A DNA stretch of 64,000 bases, from assembly GCF_900142205.1 (NCBI RefSeq), contig NZ_FRAA01000001.1, positions 236,889 through 300,888 of the forward strand, in the 5' to 3' direction. A program made the position numbers and the translations under genes. The notes beneath the pieces were generated by a model that worked only from the letters and a program-made list of their open reading frames with translations, made no database searches and was not told the origin of the DNA. The DNA comes from Reichenbachiella agariperforans. GTDB lineage: Bacteria; Bacteroidota; Bacteroidia; Cytophagales; Cyclobacteriaceae. Position 1 is the stretch's first letter, and each line of letters opens with the position of its first letter. Below, in pieces: positions 26,637-35,942 of the stretch.

Positions 26637-28412
26637 TTGAAGTTCAACAATCAAAATTTTGGTTCACCACGGGCAACTCGTTCTCGCTTAGTAAAGCGAG
26701 TTCCATTCATCCTATCCCTGATTGCCACAGTCCTTTTGATATTTGATTTTGGGTTTGACCAATCCTCCGAGATCGCTGCGGATTTATTGTGGTTCTATAC
26801 CTTTACACTAATAATAACAGTAGCATCTATGGTCTATCGCTATATCTCAGCTACTGATCGACCTCCAGCCAAAGTATGGCCTTATGACGGAGTTCTCATA
26901 GTTTTCTTGCTTACCATCTTAGCCAACTTTCTTTTGGGTTTACACATGATAGGTCTCAATACCGTAGAATGGTTTGTACTCTCTATTTTGGTATCCCTAG
27001 TTCGAGAGTTTTCCGCCCTGAGAATTGATTTCAAGGTACAACACTTCAACCCAGCGCAGTTATTTATCATCAGTTTCGTGGTAATTGTACTGCTGGGGAT
27101 GGTTATGCTCTTGTTGCCCAACGCTACCCATGATGGCATATCCGTTATCGATGCACTGTTCACTGCTACCAGTGCAGTCTGTGTGACAGGCCTGATTGTT
27201 GTAGATACGGGAAGCTATTTCACGCATTTTGGACAGTTCGTCATCATCGGCCTGATACAGATCGGCGGGCTGGGTATCATGACATTCACGAGTTACTTCA
27301 GTTACTTCTTTAGAGGCAGCTCTAGTTACGAAACCCAACTCCTACTTCGAGACATGACCAATTCGGAGAAAATCGCTGAGGTATTTAACACCTTGAAAAA
27401 AATTATTCTCATCACCGTCCTTATCGAACTACTTGGTGCAGTGTTTATTTTCATCAGTTTGGATAGTACAGTGATCCCTTCACTATCACAGCAGATTTTC
27501 TTCTCGGTTTTTCACTCTATATCAGCCTTCTGCAATGCGGGGTTCTCTACACTAGCCAGTAGCCTCTACGACATAGACTATCGATACAACTACCCTATGC
27601 ATCTGTCTATTGCCATGTTGTTCATTCTAGGTGGAATTGGTTTTCCCATTATATTCAACCTGTATAAATACCTCAAGCATCTAGTCATCCATCGCCTAAT
27701 GCATCTAGGAGATAAAGAAAAAATGATCTTTAATCCATGGATGATCAATCTCAATACACGAATAGTTGTCATCACGACCTTATTGCTAATCGTGACGGGT
27801 ACGATTGTTTTCTATGGATTTGAATACAACAACACGCTGAAGGAACACCAAGGGCTGGGAAAATTAGTCACTGCATTCTTTGGCGCAGTGACACCACGAA
27901 CGGCAGGTTTCAACTCCGTAGACATGACCGCCATGCACTTCTCCACGATCTTATTTACCTTCATGCTGATGTGGATAGGTGCATCACCTGGCTCTACTGG
28001 TGGCGGCATCAAAACCAGTACCATCGCCATCGCTACACTCAACTACCTAAGTATAGCCAAAGGAAAAAACAGAATTGAACTATTCAACCGAGAGATCGCG
28101 GAGATTTCGGTACGTAGAGCATTTGCCCTGATCTCTCTCTCACTAGTCGTGATAGGTACAGCCATCGTACTAATGGCTGCTTTTGATCCCGACCAGCATT
28201 TGCTAGGACTCGGGTTTGAGTGTTTCTCAGCCTATAGTACAGTCGGCCTTAGTCTTGGAATCACGGCGAGTTTGTCTACGGCAAGTAAATTTGTGCTGAT
28301 CGCGACGATGTTCATCGGCAGAGTCAGTATGCTGACGCTACTCATCGCTATCATGAGAAAAATCAAACATTTGAACTACCGCTATCCTACAGAGGAAATT
28401 CTGATCAACTAA
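26637..28412 (+). CDS. TrkH/KtrB potassium channel subunit
   Basis: A 591-residue protein with a TTG start. The four P-loops of the TrkH/KtrB fold are seen: TATSAVCVTGLIV, SAFCNAGFSTL, TPRTAGFNSVD and AYSTVGLSLG, with about ten membrane helices. It is longer than KtrB (about 450) owing to N-terminal helices, a common Bacteroidota form. It moves K+ (with Na+ or H+) into the cell. The gating subunit gene starts 12 bp downstream. Confidence 0.94.
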   Translation: MKFNNQNFGSPRATRSRLVKRVPFILSLIATVLLIFDFGFDQSSEIAADLLWFYTFTLIITVASMVYRYISATDRPPAKVWPYDGVLIVFLLTILANFLLGLHMIGLNTVEWFVLSILVSLVREFSALRIDFKVQHFNPAQLFIISFVVIVLLGMVMLLLPNATHDGISVIDALFTATSAVCVTGLIVVDTGSYFTHFGQFVIIGLIQIGGLGIMTFTSYFSYFFRGSSSYETQLLLRDMTNSEKIAEVFNTLKKIILITVLIELLGAVFIFISLDSTVIPSLSQQIFFSVFHSISAFCNAGFSTLASSLYDIDYRYNYPMHLSIAMLFILGGIGFPIIFNLYKYLKHLVIHRLMHLGDKEKMIFNPWMINLNTRIVVITTLLLIVTGTIVFYGFEYNNTLKEHQGLGKLVTAFFGAVTPRTAGFNSVDMTAMHFSTILFTFMLMWIGASPGSTGGGIKTSTIAIATLNYLSIAKGKNRIELFNREIAEISVRRAFALISLSLVVIGTAIVLMAAFDPDQHLLGLGFECFSAYSTVGLSLGITASLSTASKFVLIATMFIGRVSMLTLLIAIMRKIKHLNYRYPTEEILIN

Positions 28413-28424
28413 TCAACACCAATT

Positions 28425-29114
28425 ATGAAATATGTAATTATCGGTTTAGGCGTATTTGGGGCATCCCTAGCCAAAAAACTCACCGAATCAGGCAATGAAG
28501 TCATCGGTGTGGACAATATCATGAGCAAGGTCGATGCACTGCGCGAAGCGATCACCCACACCATCTGCCTGGATAGTACTGACCCACAAGCCGTCACCAA
28601 TCTACCGCTCGCAGACACTGATGTCGTCATCGTATGCATCGGAGAAAATGAAGGAGCCAACATCATGACGACTGCACTAATGAAGAAAATGAAAGCCAAA
28701 CGCCTCATTAGCCGTGCAGTCTCTCTGCTACACGAGACAGTACTAGAAGCCATGGGTGTGGATGAGATTGTACACCCTGAAGAAGAAACAGCCAACCGGT
28801 GGTCCAAAAAACTGAACATTACGGGAGTTGTAGATTCGTTTCAGCTCACAGGGGATCACAACATCATTGAGGCAACTGTACCTACTCAGTATGTTAGCAA
28901 AAGCCTTCAAGAACTCAACCTACAAGAAAAGTACAATGTAGTCGTACTGACCACTATGCGTGTGACAGAAGAGAAAAATGACTTAGGAAGTATTAAAAAA
29001 ACTGGAGAGATCAACAAGGTCGCTAACGCCAATACCATCCTAAACAAACATGACATACTCGTACTATATGGCAATATGTCCGACATCCGAAAACTACTAG
29101 AGGATGGAGAGTAA
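28425..29114 (+). CDS. KtrA/TrkA RCK gating subunit
   Basis: A 229-residue cytoplasmic protein. The RCK_N Rossmann domain has GLGVFGASLAKKL and the nucleotide-acidic residue in VIGVDNIMSKV; the RCK_C domain follows (from about residue 140). It binds ATP/ADP or NAD(H) and opens the KtrB channel. Same operon as ktrB. Confidence 0.95.
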   Translation: MKYVIIGLGVFGASLAKKLTESGNEVIGVDNIMSKVDALREAITHTICLDSTDPQAVTNLPLADTDVVIVCIGENEGANIMTTALMKKMKAKRLISRAVSLLHETVLEAMGVDEIVHPEEETANRWSKKLNITGVVDSFQLTGDHNIIEATVPTQYVSKSLQELNLQEKYNVVVLTTMRVTEEKNDLGSIKKTGEINKVANANTILNKHDILVLYGNMSDIRKLLEDGE

Positions 29115-29128
29115 CCTATCAATTGACA

Positions 29129-29578
29129 ATGAATCTTGGCATAGCAAAAGGTCCATCCAGAATTTTAACTAGCTTTGTGCTACCTATGAGAAACCCGATT
29201 GGTATACTACTCACCTTCATATTCATTACACAGGCACTCGTGCCCAATATGGATATATGCTGTGAGTTGGAAAAATTACCAGCACTCATCAGTCACTATC
29301 AAGAACACAAAGCCTATGACGGAGATTCCTTTGTAGCATTTCTGATCGAAGACTACCTCAGCGACGAGGAAGAAGGACATCACGATGAAGCACAGGACAA
29401 TGACCTTCCCTTTCATGGGCAGCACCAATGTCAACACGCTCCACTGTTCTGCACCATCGAGCAGCAGTTTAGCATTAGCGAGCTGAGTGCTATTGAACGC
29501 ACACAATACACTTCCTACGATCAAAATATCGCTTCTGAATACAGCGAAGCACCCTTTCAACCACCTAAGCTCGGCTAA
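29129..29578 (+). CDS. Small exported Cys/His-rich protein linked to metal efflux
   Basis: About 149 residues. The N-terminus has a hydrophobic export segment (IGILLTFIFITQALV), then CCELEKLPALISHYQEH and DSFVAFLIEDYLSDEE, followed by a His/Cys/acidic tail (HHDEAQDN, HGQHQCQHAP, FC). Such proteins are often found just before CzcA/CusA operons in Bacteroidota. A metal-binding or periplasmic chaperone role is inferred. An in-frame TTG lies at 29123, and a shorter ATG at 29186 (MRNPIGILL) may be the true start. Confidence 0.65.
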   Translation: MNLGIAKGPSRILTSFVLPMRNPIGILLTFIFITQALVPNMDICCELEKLPALISHYQEHKAYDGDSFVAFLIEDYLSDEEEGHHDEAQDNDLPFHGQHQCQHAPLFCTIEQQFSISELSAIERTQYTSYDQNIASEYSEAPFQPPKLG

Positions 29579-29878
29579 GCAAACGCTGTGTGATTTGATT
29601 TTGACATGAAGCCACCGTGCAGCTCATGGGACAAGACTATGGCTTTTTCCATGGTACTATCACGTACCTGTTAGTCTCCTTATACTTTATCCACAGCATC
29701 ACACCTTGAGCTGAATAGAGAAACTCTATCACCTCAATCATCAATAGTTATATTTGACCTTTTGGGCATACATATATACATACTGTATTCCACCGGTCAC
29801 TGGGCTATTGCTCCATAACATATTTCTTAAAAAAATCCGGGTGGATTCACATTCATCTCGGAATAAACATGAATCAAT
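29579..29878. other. 300-bp gap before the metal efflux operon
   Basis: No gene is seen. AAGCCA near 29610 and TGGCTTTTT near 29641 could form a weak terminator for the potassium/Cys-His genes, and the rest probably holds the efflux operon promoter. Confidence 0.4.
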
Positions 29879-32800
29879 ATGCTTGATAAAATCATTCGAT
29901 TTTCGATCGACAACAAGCTGATCATAGGGCTACTGACGCTAGGCCTGGTCATCTGGGGGGGCTACTCGCTCAGCCAGTTACCGATAGACGCAGTCCCCGA
30001 CATCACCAATAACCAAGTACAGGTCATCACCGCATCCCCTTCCCTCGCCGCAGAGGAAGTGGAGCGTTTGATCACCTTTCCGATTGAAATTACCATGGCG
30101 ACTATTCCCGAGATCGAGGAGATACGCTCTTTCTCACGTTTTGGACTGTCTGTAGTGACCATCGTGTTCAAAGAAGACATAGACGTCTACTGGGCAAGAC
30201 AACAGGTCAGCGAACGCATGTCCGAAGTGGAGTCGCAAATCCCGCCAGGGGTCGGCAGACCGCACCTCGGTCCTATCACCACGGGACTAGGCGAAATCTA
30301 CCAATATGTCGTAGGTACAGCACCAGGCTATGAAAACCAATATGATGCACGCGAACTTCGCAGTATCCAAGACTGGATCATACGCCGGCAGTTGTTGGGC
30401 ACACCAGGTGTAGCAGATGTCAGCAGTTTCGGTGGCTACCTCAAACAATATGAAATCGCCATAGACCCAGATCGCCTTCATGCCATGAAGGTATCAGTGG
30501 GAGAAATATTCGAGGCACTATCTGCCAACAACGAAAATACAGGCGGGGCATATATCGAGAAGAACAATAAAGCACTTTTTATCCGAAGCGAAGGGCTGGT
30601 CGGTAGCTTAGAAGACATCAACAACATCCTCATCAAGAACAATGCTGACGGCATCCCTGTACTGATCAGAGATGTCGGTACGGCACAGTTAGGCAGTGCC
30701 GTACGCTACGGCGCTACCACCCGAAACGGTAAAGGAGAAGTCGTCAGTGCCATCGTCATGATGCTCAAAGGCGAAAACTCAGCAGAGGTGATCAAAAACG
30801 TCAAAACAAAGATCAATCAAATCCGAAAATCACTACCCGAAGGCGTCACCATCGAACCTTTCTTGGATCGAACCAAACTAGTAGAAAATGCCATCGGTAC
30901 CGTCACCAAAAACTTAACAGAGGGTGCCCTCATTGTCATTTTCGTATTACTACTTTTACTCGGAAACCTACGTGCGGGACTCATAGTCGCATCGGTCATA
31001 CCGCTGGCTTTGCTATTCGCTTTTAGCATGATGCATGTCTTTGGCGTATCAGGCAACCTGATGAGTCTGGGGGCGATAGATTTTGGGCTGATCGTAGATG
31101 GAGCAGTCATCATCGTAGAGGCAACACTGCATCATTTGGGTCTCCTCAAATGGTCTCGCCGCTTGACGCAAAAGGAAATGGACGAAGAGGTCTACCAGTC
31201 CGCCAGCAAAATCAGAAGTTCGGCCGCTTTCGGTGAGATCATTATTCTGATCGTATATCTGCCCATACTCGCACTAGTCGGTACAGAAGGCAAAATGTTT
31301 GGTCCCATGGCACAGACAGTCAGTTTTGCCATCTTAGGTGCCTTCATCCTTTCGCTCACCTATGTACCGATGGCGTCTGCCCTCTTCCTCAACAAAGACA
31401 CCCGTCACAAACGCAACATCTCCGATAAGATCATTGAGAAGATTCAAAACCTATACGATCCCATGATTCGATGGTGCATGACGCATCGAATCATTATCCT
31501 CAGTATGACACTGGTGCTATTTCTGGTTGCTTTATTTACTTTTTCCCGAATGGGAGGAGAATTCATCCCTACCCTAGAAGAAGGGGATTTTGCAGTCGAG
31601 ACTCGGGTCGTCACGGGAAGTTCGCTACAGAACACCATAGATGCCACGACTCAGGCCGAGACGATCCTATTAGATCAGTTCCCCGAAGTAGAACAAGTGG
31701 TCGCTAAAATCGGCGCAGGAGAAATCCCTACAGACCCTATGCCTGTAGAAGCTGCCGATCTGATGATAATACTCAAGGACAAAAGTGAATGGGTCTCAGC
31801 GGACAACCGCGAAGAGCTCGCCAACCTCATGTCTGAAGCGCTAGAGGTAATCCCGGGTGTCAACTTTGGTTTTCAGCAACCCATACAGATGCGGTTCAAT
31901 GAACTAATGACAGGTGTACGTCAAGATGTCGCGATCAAAATCTACGGCGAAAATCTCGATGACCTCTCTGACTATGCTAACCAGATCGGTCAGCTGGCTA
32001 CAGAGGTAGAAGGTGCGGTAGATTTGTACATAGAAGAAGTCACAGGTGTTCCTCAAATCGTCATTGATTACAAACGAGATCAGCTGGCCAAATATGGCAT
32101 GAGCATTCAGGAGGTCAACCGAACCGTGCAGGCGGCCTTTGCAGGTGCAGGGGCTGGTATGGTGTATGAGGGAGAGAAACGGTTCGAGCTGGTAGTACGA
32201 CTAGACAAAACTAACCGTGAGGATTTGCAAGATGTCCAAAACCTCTACATCTCTCGCAACGATGGGCATCAAATCCCACTGCGGCAAGTCGCCAACGTAT
32301 CGATCCAAGATGGCCCCTACCAGATACAGCGAGACAACACCCGACGGAGGATCATCGTCGCATTCAACGTCCGAAACCGTGACGTGGAAAGTATCGTGAC
32401 AGAGATCAAACAAAAAATCGAAGAACAGATCGTCCTTGCGCCAGGTTATACTGTCACCTATGGGGGACAGTTCGAGAACTTGGTAGAGGCACGCCAGCGA
32501 CTTCTCGTAGCTGTACCTCTTGCACTACTGCTCATTTTTGTCCTGTTATACTTCACCTTCCGATCGGTCAAACAAGGCTTGCTGATTTTCACAGCCATTC
32601 CACTATCGGCTATTGGAGGGATATTCGCGCTATATCTAAGAGATATGCCTTTTAGTATCTCTGCCGGCGTGGGTTTTATTGCACTATTCGGTGTGGCAGT
32701 ACTCAATGGGATTGTTCTCATCGCTGAGTTTAATCAATTGAAAAACAGGGGAGTTATAGACCTCTTTGAGCGGGTGTATCGAGGGACAAAAGTCCGTCTA

Positions 32801-33013
32801 CGCCCAGTCCTACTGACTGCAGCAGTGGCGTCACTCGGCTTCCTGCCGATGGCACTATCCCAGTCCTCAGGGGCTGAGGTGCAAAAGCCTCTCGCTACGG
32901 TAGTTATCGGTGGTCTCATCACTGCTACACTATTGACACTCGTGGTGCTGCCGATACTCTACTACTACTTCGAACGCAAAACTTTGAATTCTAAATCTGA
33001 GCATGATGCATAA
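29879..33013 (+). CDS. CzcA-type heavy-metal RND efflux pump
   Basis: A complete 1044-residue RND pump. The HME-family proton-relay motif in TM4 is DFGLIVDGAVIIVE (Asp401, Asp407, Glu414), matching the divalent-cation (Zn/Co/Cd/Ni, CzcA) group rather than the Cu/Ag CusA form. SIDAVPDITNNQVQV-like PIDAVPDITNNQVQVIT near residue 35 is also typical. It exports divalent metal ions through a tripartite complex with the two following genes. Its stop overlaps the TolC gene by 11 bp. Confidence 0.95.
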   Translation: MLDKIIRFSIDNKLIIGLLTLGLVIWGGYSLSQLPIDAVPDITNNQVQVITASPSLAAEEVERLITFPIEITMATIPEIEEIRSFSRFGLSVVTIVFKEDIDVYWARQQVSERMSEVESQIPPGVGRPHLGPITTGLGEIYQYVVGTAPGYENQYDARELRSIQDWIIRRQLLGTPGVADVSSFGGYLKQYEIAIDPDRLHAMKVSVGEIFEALSANNENTGGAYIEKNNKALFIRSEGLVGSLEDINNILIKNNADGIPVLIRDVGTAQLGSAVRYGATTRNGKGEVVSAIVMMLKGENSAEVIKNVKTKINQIRKSLPEGVTIEPFLDRTKLVENAIGTVTKNLTEGALIVIFVLLLLLGNLRAGLIVASVIPLALLFAFSMMHVFGVSGNLMSLGAIDFGLIVDGAVIIVEATLHHLGLLKWSRRLTQKEMDEEVYQSASKIRSSAAFGEIIILIVYLPILALVGTEGKMFGPMAQTVSFAILGAFILSLTYVPMASALFLNKDTRHKRNISDKIIEKIQNLYDPMIRWCMTHRIIILSMTLVLFLVALFTFSRMGGEFIPTLEEGDFAVETRVVTGSSLQNTIDATTQAETILLDQFPEVEQVVAKIGAGEIPTDPMPVEAADLMIILKDKSEWVSADNREELANLMSEALEVIPGVNFGFQQPIQMRFNELMTGVRQDVAIKIYGENLDDLSDYANQIGQLATEVEGAVDLYIEEVTGVPQIVIDYKRDQLAKYGMSIQEVNRTVQAAFAGAGAGMVYEGEKRFELVVRLDKTNREDLQDVQNLYISRNDGHQIPLRQVANVSIQDGPYQIQRDNTRRRIIVAFNVRNRDVESIVTEIKQKIEEQIVLAPGYTVTYGGQFENLVEARQRLLVAVPLALLLIFVLLYFTFRSVKQGLLIFTAIPLSAIGGIFALYLRDMPFSISAGVGFIALFGVAVLNGIVLIAEFNQLKNRGVIDLFERVYRGTKVRLRPVLLTAAVASLGFLPMALSQSSGAEVQKPLATVVIGGLITATLLTLVVLPILYYYFERKTLNSKSEHDA

Positions 33014-34304
33014 AGAAAAAGATATAAAACGGATTCTTATCCCTAGCGCACATACTGTACTGATTGTCATTACACTATGGATGAGCCAAACCGTGACCTG
33101 GGCGCAGACAACGGAGGCGAACACCTACCATCAGCTAGACGAAGCGGTACAAACCGCCATAGCCAACAACCCTACGCTCAAAGCTGCTGATCTACAGATC
33201 GAACAACAGCGGGCTTTACAAAATAGCAGTTGGGATATACCCAAAACAGAGGTATCGTGGACCCATGGACAGTACAACAGCATCCAAAGCGATGACAATC
33301 AGTTCAACGTGAGTCAGCGGATAGAATTCCCGAGTGTATATGCGCACCAAAATAAGTTGGCCAAGGCGCAGGTAGAGGGACGCGAACAGATGCGTATCGC
33401 TACGCAAAACGAGCTAATACAGCAGGTCAAGTCCAATTGGTATGCACTGTGGCTGGCGATGAGCAAAGCGGAACTACTGCATCAGCAAGACAGCATCTAT
33501 CAGCGCTATGTACACGCTGCTACACTACGCTACGAAACGGGAGAAAGCAACCTGCTCGAAAAAGCTACCGCCGAATCCCAAGTAGCGGAGATCCATGTCA
33601 TGATAGACCAGAACCAATCGGATATTTCGATTTTGCAGACCCAACTCCGGACACTGCTCAATATACAGGATGCTACTATACAGCCGCTGGGCAAGTTAGA
33701 ACGTCGCGCAAACAAGATCACACCCGAGTCCAGCGACATCACACAGAACCCTACCCTCGCCTGGTTCAAGCAGCAGATGCAAATCGCTGCCCGTGAGAAG
33801 TCCGTGCAGAAAGCACAACTGCTGCCTGATATCACACTGGGCTATTTCAATCAGTCACTGATAGGTACGGGGCGCACGTTGCAGGGTGGTCAGACCAACT
33901 ATACAGCGAGTGATCGCTTCGATGGGTTCAGTGTAGGTTTGGCCATCCCTATATTCAGTTCTAAATCCCAAATCGCGCAGGTCAAAGCAGCCGAAATGAA
34001 GCAACAGACTACTGCTGCCCAGCTAGAGGCACAGACCCATGCGCTGCAAGGACAGCTGGAAGCACTCCTACAGCAGTACCAAAAGTACCGCGCTAGTCTC
34101 GACTACTATGGTCAGAACGCACTACCGCAGTCTGATCTTATTTTGGCGCAAGCCCAAAAAGGATTCGAGAGTGGCAGCATAGGCTACATCGAGTACATAC
34201 AGGGCCTCAATACCGCCCTCAATATCAAGTTTAATTATCTAGAAACGCTGAATCTATTCAACCAGACCTTGATTCAAATCGAATGGATCTCAGGCGTACA
34301 ATAA
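33003..34304 (+). CDS. TolC-family outer-membrane channel (CzcC-like)
   Basis: A 433-residue exported protein with signal peptide ending WAQ (about residue 34). Two outer-membrane efflux repeats are seen, starting AVQTAIANNPTLKAADLQIE and with the second ending in a long coiled coil. It forms the outer-membrane duct for the CzcA pump, with which it overlaps, and precedes the adaptor gene by 10 bp. Confidence 0.92.
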   Translation: MMHKEKDIKRILIPSAHTVLIVITLWMSQTVTWAQTTEANTYHQLDEAVQTAIANNPTLKAADLQIEQQRALQNSSWDIPKTEVSWTHGQYNSIQSDDNQFNVSQRIEFPSVYAHQNKLAKAQVEGREQMRIATQNELIQQVKSNWYALWLAMSKAELLHQQDSIYQRYVHAATLRYETGESNLLEKATAESQVAEIHVMIDQNQSDISILQTQLRTLLNIQDATIQPLGKLERRANKITPESSDITQNPTLAWFKQQMQIAAREKSVQKAQLLPDITLGYFNQSLIGTGRTLQGGQTNYTASDRFDGFSVGLAIPIFSSKSQIAQVKAAEMKQQTTAAQLEAQTHALQGQLEALLQQYQKYRASLDYYGQNALPQSDLILAQAQKGFESGSIGYIEYIQGLNTALNIKFNYLETLNLFNQTLIQIEWISGVQ

Positions 34305-34314
34305 CATACAGATC

Positions 34315-35523
34315 ATGAAAAACACATTCATAAAAACAATATCCGCCATACTCTTCCTCCTACCAGCCCTACAATATGGCTGCACTGTACCGAATTCTCA
34401 GGAAGAGGAACATGGACATGATGAACACGAAGAAGCCATAGAGCTCACCACAGCGCAGTTCGAACGTGCCCATATCGTCACGGGAAAAATCGAAAAGCGC
34501 AACATCGGTTCGGAACTAAAAGTCAATGGAATCATCGATGTACCCCCACAGTCCAATATCTCGATCAATATGCCCTATGGCGGTTTCGTCAAATACACCG
34601 ACATGCTACCGGGTACTGCCGTCAAGAAAGGACAGTTTTTGGTATCCATAGAGAACCCAGAGTTCATCCAGTTTCAGCAGGAATATCTGGAAAGCCTGGC
34701 CAATCGTGCGTACCTCGACGAAGAATACAAACGCCAAGAGCATCTCTACAACGAGAAAGTGGCATCCGCCAAAAGCTATCAGCAAGCCAAAAGCCTATAC
34801 CTCGCCAACGAGGCAAAGCTTAAAACCATGGAAGCTAGATTGAAAATGATAGGCATCAACCCTAAGAAAGTAGAAGGCGGTAAAATCTCTGAGGCCGTGA
34901 ACCTCTATGCGCCTGTCAGTGGATCTATACGAGAGGTCTACACCAATGTAGGCAAATACATCGGTCCGCAGGACGTGATCATGGACATCACCAACTCTGA
35001 CGATCTGCACGTCGAGCTCACCGTCTACGAAAATGACATTCCCAAAATCAAAACAGGACAGCGTATCCGTTTTGCACTCAGTAATGACCCCACCAATTGG
35101 CGCGAAGCAGAGGTCTTCCTCGTGGGGACGAGTGTCCGAGAAAATCGCTCCGTCACCGTACATGGGCACCTCCAGTACCACGATACCGACACTGTGGATC
35201 AGTCAGGTCTCGTGCCTGGCATGTATATCTCCGCGCGTATCGAGACGGCTATGCATGAAGTGTGGGCTTTGCCTGAAGAAGCGATTGTACGCTTTGGTGG
35301 CCAATACTTCGTCTTTGCAGCACTCGGCGAAAAGCAAGAGAATGGGCAAACAGTCCACCAGTATGAGATGCTAGAGATCGAAAAAGGCGAAACAGAAGAT
35401 GGCTATAGCCATGTGACACTGATAGATGATACCCAAGAGATCAGTGCGCTAACGTTAGTTAAGCAGGGAGCCTTCACCTTACTGGCCAAATCGAAAAATA
35501 CTGAGTCTGGACATCACCATTAA
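34315..35523 (+). CDS. Periplasmic adaptor of metal efflux RND complex (CzcB/CusB)
   Basis: A 402-residue adaptor with a lipoprotein-like N-terminus (LQYGC, Cys about residue 23). A His/Glu-rich metal-binding stretch follows (EEEHGHDEHEE), and the C-terminus ends SGHHH. The barrel-sandwich lipoyl halves (PPQSNISINMPYGGFVKY and INLYAPVSGSIREVY-like VNLYAPVSGSIREVY) surround the hairpin LANRAYLDEEYKRQEHLYNE. It links CzcA and the TolC channel. The last gene of the operon, followed by a terminator. Confidence 0.93.
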   Translation: MKNTFIKTISAILFLLPALQYGCTVPNSQEEEHGHDEHEEAIELTTAQFERAHIVTGKIEKRNIGSELKVNGIIDVPPQSNISINMPYGGFVKYTDMLPGTAVKKGQFLVSIENPEFIQFQQEYLESLANRAYLDEEYKRQEHLYNEKVASAKSYQQAKSLYLANEAKLKTMEARLKMIGINPKKVEGGKISEAVNLYAPVSGSIREVYTNVGKYIGPQDVIMDITNSDDLHVELTVYENDIPKIKTGQRIRFALSNDPTNWREAEVFLVGTSVRENRSVTVHGHLQYHDTDTVDQSGLVPGMYISARIETAMHEVWALPEEAIVRFGGQYFVFAALGEKQENGQTVHQYEMLEIEKGETEDGYSHVTLIDDTQEISALTLVKQGAFTLLAKSKNTESGHHH

Positions 35524-35554
35524 CCTGAATTATGCAATTCAGTAGTTAAATATT

Positions 35555-35635
35555 AAAAGAAGAATAGGTAATAGGTAAATAGTATCTGACGCTCAGTTCC
35601 AAAGAAAACCCAAACCTACTAACTATTCTTCTTTT
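35555..35635 (+). terminator. Long hairpin terminating the metal efflux operon
   Basis: AAAAGAAGAATAG (35555-35567) pairs with CTATTCTTCTTTT (35623-35635); imperfect pairing extends about nine more bases. Six T follow. It comes 31 bp after the adaptor stop. Confidence 0.6.
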
Positions 35636-35693
35636 TTCCGATCTACCGAATCAGACAGGCTATTAACTCCGATGAAGCTATGCATCATTCGGG

Positions 35694-35840
35694 ATGAAGA
35701 AAGCATTATTCATGTTGTTAGGGAAGATTACAAAATACCCTGAGTTAGAACGAAAAGTAGATAAAGCCTTAAAAACTGTACAACTGAAGAGGCTATTAAA
35801 GTATGTATGTGACGTGAGTGTTATTTCTATTCCCACTTGA
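35694..35840 (+). CDS. Possible 48-residue small protein
   Basis: An ATG-to-TGA frame encodes an amphipathic basic peptide (MKKALFMLLGKITKYPELER and VDKALKTVQLKRLLKYV). The composition looks protein-like, but there is no homology or promoter evidence and the frame could be chance. Confidence 0.25.
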   Translation: MKKALFMLLGKITKYPELERKVDKALKTVQLKRLLKYVCDVSVISIPT

Positions 35841-35942
35841 TGAAAAAAATGTGGTATCGTGACCAAATATCAAACAGGTATTTCTAAATTAAATAAGGAT
35901 TACCATCATCCAAATTAACCTAATAAACAGAGGGGAAATTCT

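Larger units (their letters stand above)
35524..35942. other. 419-bp gap between metal efflux and patatin genes
   Basis: Contains the efflux terminator (35555-35635) and one possible small open frame (35694-35840). The stretch before 35943 is AT-rich and may hold the patatin promoter. Confidence 0.5.

Noticed and set aside
29579-29878. Possible riboswitch before the efflux operon
   Set aside because: No conserved box of a known metal or cobalamin riboswitch could be recognised; only a weak hairpin.
35678-35866. 62-residue reverse frame before the patatin gene
   Set aside because: Antisense to a more plausible small frame and with no protein-like features.
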